Part shown: positions 5,401-7,442 of the stretch, piece after piece
How positions within the stretch are numbered: position 1 is the first letter of the stretch
Layout: each line of letters opens with the position of its first letter
Source of the DNA: Deltaproteobacteria bacterium
Lineage (GTDB): Bacteria > Desulfobacterota > DSM-4660 > Desulfatiglandales > B25-G16
Direction of reading: 5' to 3'
Assembly (NCBI GenBank): GCA_020348625.1
Contig: CP070752.1
Coordinates: 349,695 to 357,136 of the forward strand
DNA length: 7,442 nucleotides
Program-made: the position numbers and the translations under genes
Notes under the pieces: model-generated
Database searches by the model: none
Told to the model about the DNA's origin: nothing
What the model saw: only the letters and a program-made list of their open reading frames with translations

Positions 5401-5462
5401 AGGCATAAACTTCACAGTGCTTGAGATTGATTCAACTGGCGCTGCTCGGGGAGGCATAAACT
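5401..5462. repeat. 11-bp direct repeat AGGCATAAACT before the hydrolase gene
   Basis: AGGCATAAACT occurs at 5401-5411 and again at 5452-5462, 51 bp apart. The second copy overlaps the ribosome binding site GGGGAGG (5448-5454). A shorter AGGCAT also occurs at 5387-5392. It may be a repeated protein-binding site or a small local duplication. Confidence 0.5.
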
Positions 5463-5463
5463 G

Positions 5464-6597
5464 ATGTTGGAGGAGATGGTAGAGGTTATACGAAAAGGAG
5501 AAGAGAACGGAAACAATATGCCGATTCGGCTCACGCTTCCCTCAGGAGTTGAGATTATTGGTCTCCCCACCGAGAATTTCTACGGAGGAGAATGGGATCT
5601 AGGGCCAACCTGGAATTACCTGCTTTTGACTGACCAGCCTTTTCTGGTGGACACGGGAAAGCTCGGGATGGGCCCAAAGCTCCTTGAGATGATGGAATCT
5701 GCCGGCGTTTCAGGGGGCGATGTTGACTCTATTGTAGTGAGCCACGGCCATGAAGACCACGACGGCGGTCTTTTCGGAATGGTAGAATCAACCGGGGCAA
5801 AAGTTAAGGCCCATCGTATTTACGATCGCCTTATTCGTTTCTATCCGACAAAGGCTCCTGCCGGTGTCAACAAGAACTTCCCCGCATCGTGTTGGCATTG
5901 CTTTATGCCCGAGTCGTTTTCGAGTCAGCATTGTCTCAGTTATCACCAGGAACGCAACGGTCTGAAGATTGAGCAGATCGGAGATGGTCTCTGCACTATG
6001 GAGGAAGGAATACATACGTATCATGTTCCGGGACACAGCCCCGACGCTCTAGCCATCTTAGTTGGAAATGAGGCACTCATTGTGGGAGACACCGTGCTTC
6101 CGCAGATTACGCCGTTTCCCTCCAGGGAGGCGTTTTTCGACCAGGTCAGGGAAATACTCGCGCCGCAGTATACCCGCGCCCAGTCCATTTATGGGCTTCG
6201 GGCATACATTCGCTCCCTCAGAAAGCTGGAAAAAATCGGAAGAACATTTGCCGACTTACTTGTTCTGCCTGGGCATCGGCTGTTCTATAATAATCGCTGG
6301 AATGAGATCGACCTGCAGCTAAGGATTATTGAATTAATAGAGCACCACATTGAAAGGTGTGCCGACATCCTGAGAATTCTGAAGCAAGGTCCAAAAACGG
6401 CCAGGGAAATCGCAGCAGCGCATTTCGAAGAGCATCTGCTCAAGGGTGTTGGGGCCATGATGGCTGAAAATGAGGTCCTCAGCCATTGTGAGCTGCTCTG
6501 TGCCGGCAACGATGTTGTTTTGGCGGGAGATACGGCATTTGCGGCTACCGGCAGCTCGAATTTTGAATCTTTGATCCAATCCTTGGAAGCCGAATGA
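5464..6597 (+). CDS. Metallo-beta-lactamase-fold hydrolase with C-terminal helical domain
   Basis: This gene encodes 377 residues. ATG at 5464 has GGGGAGG (5448-5454) at 9 nt; a later ATG at 5518 lacks as good a site. The fold signature HGHEDHDG (94-101) supplies H94 and H96 for one metal and D98 and H99 for the other. H191 in VPGHSPD, D209 in VGDT and H271 in LPGHR complete the usual binuclear, normally zinc, site, so the enzyme should be active. D63 in VDTG is also typical. After about residue 280 comes a helical region with GPKTAREIAAAHF, like the winged-helix tail of LACTB2-type hydrolases. An insert at 143-161 is rich in Cys and His (C143, H145, C146, H156, C157, H161), unusual for the family and suggestive of an extra metal or redox site. 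The family hydrolyses thioesters, lactones and similar bonds; the substrate here is unknown. Cytoplasmic, no signal peptide. Confidence 0.88.
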   Translation: MLEEMVEVIRKGEENGNNMPIRLTLPSGVEIIGLPTENFYGGEWDLGPTWNYLLLTDQPFLVDTGKLGMGPKLLEMMESAGVSGGDVDSIVVSHGHEDHDGGLFGMVESTGAKVKAHRIYDRLIRFYPTKAPAGVNKNFPASCWHCFMPESFSSQHCLSYHQERNGLKIEQIGDGLCTMEEGIHTYHVPGHSPDALAILVGNEALIVGDTVLPQITPFPSREAFFDQVREILAPQYTRAQSIYGLRAYIRSLRKLEKIGRTFADLLVLPGHRLFYNNRWNEIDLQLRIIELIEHHIERCADILRILKQGPKTAREIAAAHFEEHLLKGVGAMMAENEVLSHCELLCAGNDVVLAGDTAFAATGSSNFESLIQSLEAE

Positions 6598-6696
6598 TCC
6601 CAAAACAAGGCAAAAAAGGATTTGACATCAGGTCTTCGGGGAAGAAGTAGCTGCTTTTGCTGCGAAGGTCGAGTTCCGGCGAAGGCGAGTGAAGAT

Positions 6697-6726
6697 TTGA
6701 CATGCTTCCCAAAAAAACGCTATCCT
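6697..6726 (+). promoter_or_regulatory. Sigma-70-type promoter candidate for the SDR gene
   Basis: A perfect -35 box, TTGACA (6697-6702), is followed 18 nt later by TATCCT (6721-6726), a 4/6 match to the -10 consensus. It would give a leader of about 210 nt before the SDR start codon. The second TTGACA at 6622-6627 has no fitting -10 box. Confidence 0.4.
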
Positions 6727-6842
6727 TTGAACCGCTCGTTAATTCGGCACCAAAGTAACAAGAAACATGACCCTGATCTCATAGAGTGAGTCATGGGAAG
6801 ATCTGCCAGAAGGGGAGATGTTAGAGGTTGCGCGGTAGCCAA

Positions 6843-6860
6843 CTACAGCTAGACCTGTAG
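6843..6860. repeat. Inverted repeat CTACAG / CTGTAG in the SDR leader
   Basis: A perfect 6-bp stem with a 6-nt loop, CTAGAC, within the presumed leader of the SDR gene. It may be a small RNA hairpin or an operator; nothing else supports a role. Confidence 0.3.
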
Positions 6861-6945
6861 ACATCATGGATTTGCGGCATCCCTGACTATTGCAGCGTTT
6901 GGGAATAAGAAACTCAAATTGGTAGGTGACAAAGGAGGCAAAAGA

Positions 6946-7442
6946 ATGAAACTGGAAGGCAAAGTGGCGCTCATAACTGGAGGGGGTACGGGTATCGGTG
7001 CGGCTATCGCCAAGCGATTTGTCGACGAGGGGGCGAAGATATGCATCGCCGGCCGGCGTCAGGAGATGCTCGATAAGGTGGCGCAAAGCATGCCGGCGGA
7101 CAGCGTGGCCACGTGTTCCGGCGATGTAACCGAGTTCGAAGACATCCAAAAAATGGTAAACACGGCGATTGACTTTGGTGGCAAACTGGACGTGCTGGTG
7201 AACAATGCCGCCATCGATCCAGGGGGTACGGTCGTGGATGTTGACGTGGAAATCTGGAAGAAGGTTATCGATATCAACCTGACCGGGCCTTTTTTGGCCA
7301 TGAAGGCTGCCCTGCCGCACATGATCAAAAACGGCGGCGGGTCTGTTATCAATATCGCATCCCTGGGCGGACTAAGGTGCCTACCGACTATGTCGGCCTA
7401 TGCGGCCTCTAAAGCTGGGCTCATCATGCTGACCAAACAGGC
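6946..7442 (+). CDS. Short-chain dehydrogenase/reductase (3' partial)
   Basis: ATG at 6946 follows AAAGGAGG (6931-6938) at 7 nt. The frame stays open to the window edge, giving 165 residues of a protein normally near 250. The nucleotide-binding motif TGGGTGIG spans residues 11-18. NNAA (86-89), N111, S139 (in NIASLGG), Y152 and K156 (YAASK) give the complete classical SDR catalytic set. R37 and R38 after the second strand suggest NADP(H) preference, though this is only a tendency. It is a cytoplasmic oxidoreductase acting on an alcohol/ketone or a 3-oxoacyl group; FabG-like and sugar or steroid dehydrogenases are equally possible, and the substrate-binding end is missing. It follows the hydrolase gene by 348 bp with its own likely promoter. 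Confidence 0.92.
   Translation, partial: MKLEGKVALITGGGTGIGAAIAKRFVDEGAKICIAGRRQEMLDKVAQSMPADSVATCSGDVTEFEDIQKMVNTAIDFGGKLDVLVNNAAIDPGGTVVDVDVEIWKKVIDINLTGPFLAMKAALPHMIKNGGGSVINIASLGGLRCLPTMSAYAASKAGLIMLTKQ

Larger units (their letters stand above)
5042..5463. other. 422-bp spacer with repeats and a possible gene remnant
   Basis: No strong gene. Bases 5050-5180 read on the minus strand give a hydrophobic, protein-like stretch from a GTG at 5178-5180. On the plus strand a 59-codon frame (5073-5252) has no ribosome binding site. Two direct GCGTCAG heptamers lie at 5261-5267 and 5287-5293. Closer to the next gene are an inverted repeat (5364-5385) and an 11-bp direct repeat (5401-5411, 5452-5462). 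No terminator for the UroD-family gene is recognisable. Confidence 0.45.
6598..6945. other. 348-bp spacer with promoter candidate and long leader
   Basis: No gene on either strand is supported; the long minus-strand frame covering part of it is a shadow of the SDR gene. It carries two copies of GATTTGACAT (6619-6628 and 6694-6703), a promoter candidate at 6697-6726, and the inverted repeat CTACAG/CTGTAG (6843-6848 with 6855-6860). No terminator is recognisable after the hydrolase gene. Confidence 0.5.

Noticed and set aside
6739..7320. 193-codon open frame on the minus strand
   Set aside because: It is antisense to the SDR gene, whose catalytic motifs and ribosome binding site are all present; its protein is rich in Arg, His and Ser without family character.

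Overview
The window looks like a chromosomal stretch from a Gram-negative anaerobe, most plausibly a sulfate-reducing or syntrophic member of the Desulfobacterota (former Deltaproteobacteria). The reasons are an outer-membrane barrel protein ending in phenylalanine, a flavodoxin/2[4Fe-4S] ferredoxin fusion, a UroD-family methyltransferase-like protein, and a MITE-like repeat carrying the TTCGACAGGCTCAGGG palindrome that recurs in such genomes. The taxonomic call is inference; no rRNA or other marker gene is present. All convincing genes are on the + strand.

Layout. Bases 1-991 hold the 3' part of a gene for a proline-rich linker joined to an outer-membrane beta-barrel, followed by a structured, U-tailed terminator candidate (1004-1063). 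A short gene (1171-1362) encodes a 63-residue Arg-rich protein built on a six-residue [D/E]RR repeat, closed by a clear intrinsic terminator (1422-1452). Bases 1453-2528 have no convincing gene. Their first part carries several small inverted repeats. Their second part (2055-2497) is a nested repeat structure: a 420-bp unit with 25-bp inverted ends (22/25 identical) containing a 200-bp unit with its own 24-bp inverted ends (22/24). A third copy of the outer end sits immediately to the left and makes a long hairpin.

From 2529 on there are four redox or one-carbon type genes in the same direction: a flavodoxin-ferredoxin fusion (2529-3476), a UroD-family protein without the usual zinc Cys motif (start reassigned to 3791, end 5041), a metallo-beta-lactamase-fold hydrolase with an intact metal site (5464-6597), and the start of an SDR oxidoreductase (6946 to the window end). 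They are separated by long spacers (314, 422 and 348 bp), most of which carry palindromes or repeats, so they look like separately controlled neighbours rather than one tight operon.

How they might work together (inference): the flavodoxin-ferredoxin could supply low-potential electrons, the UroD-like protein could handle a methyl or corrinoid/tetrapyrrole-related substrate, and the hydrolase and SDR could process a thioester, lactone or alcohol intermediate. The sequence fixes no substrate. The most unusual object is the nested inverted-repeat insertion just upstream of the flavodoxin-ferredoxin gene; its right end lies 31 bp before the start codon.
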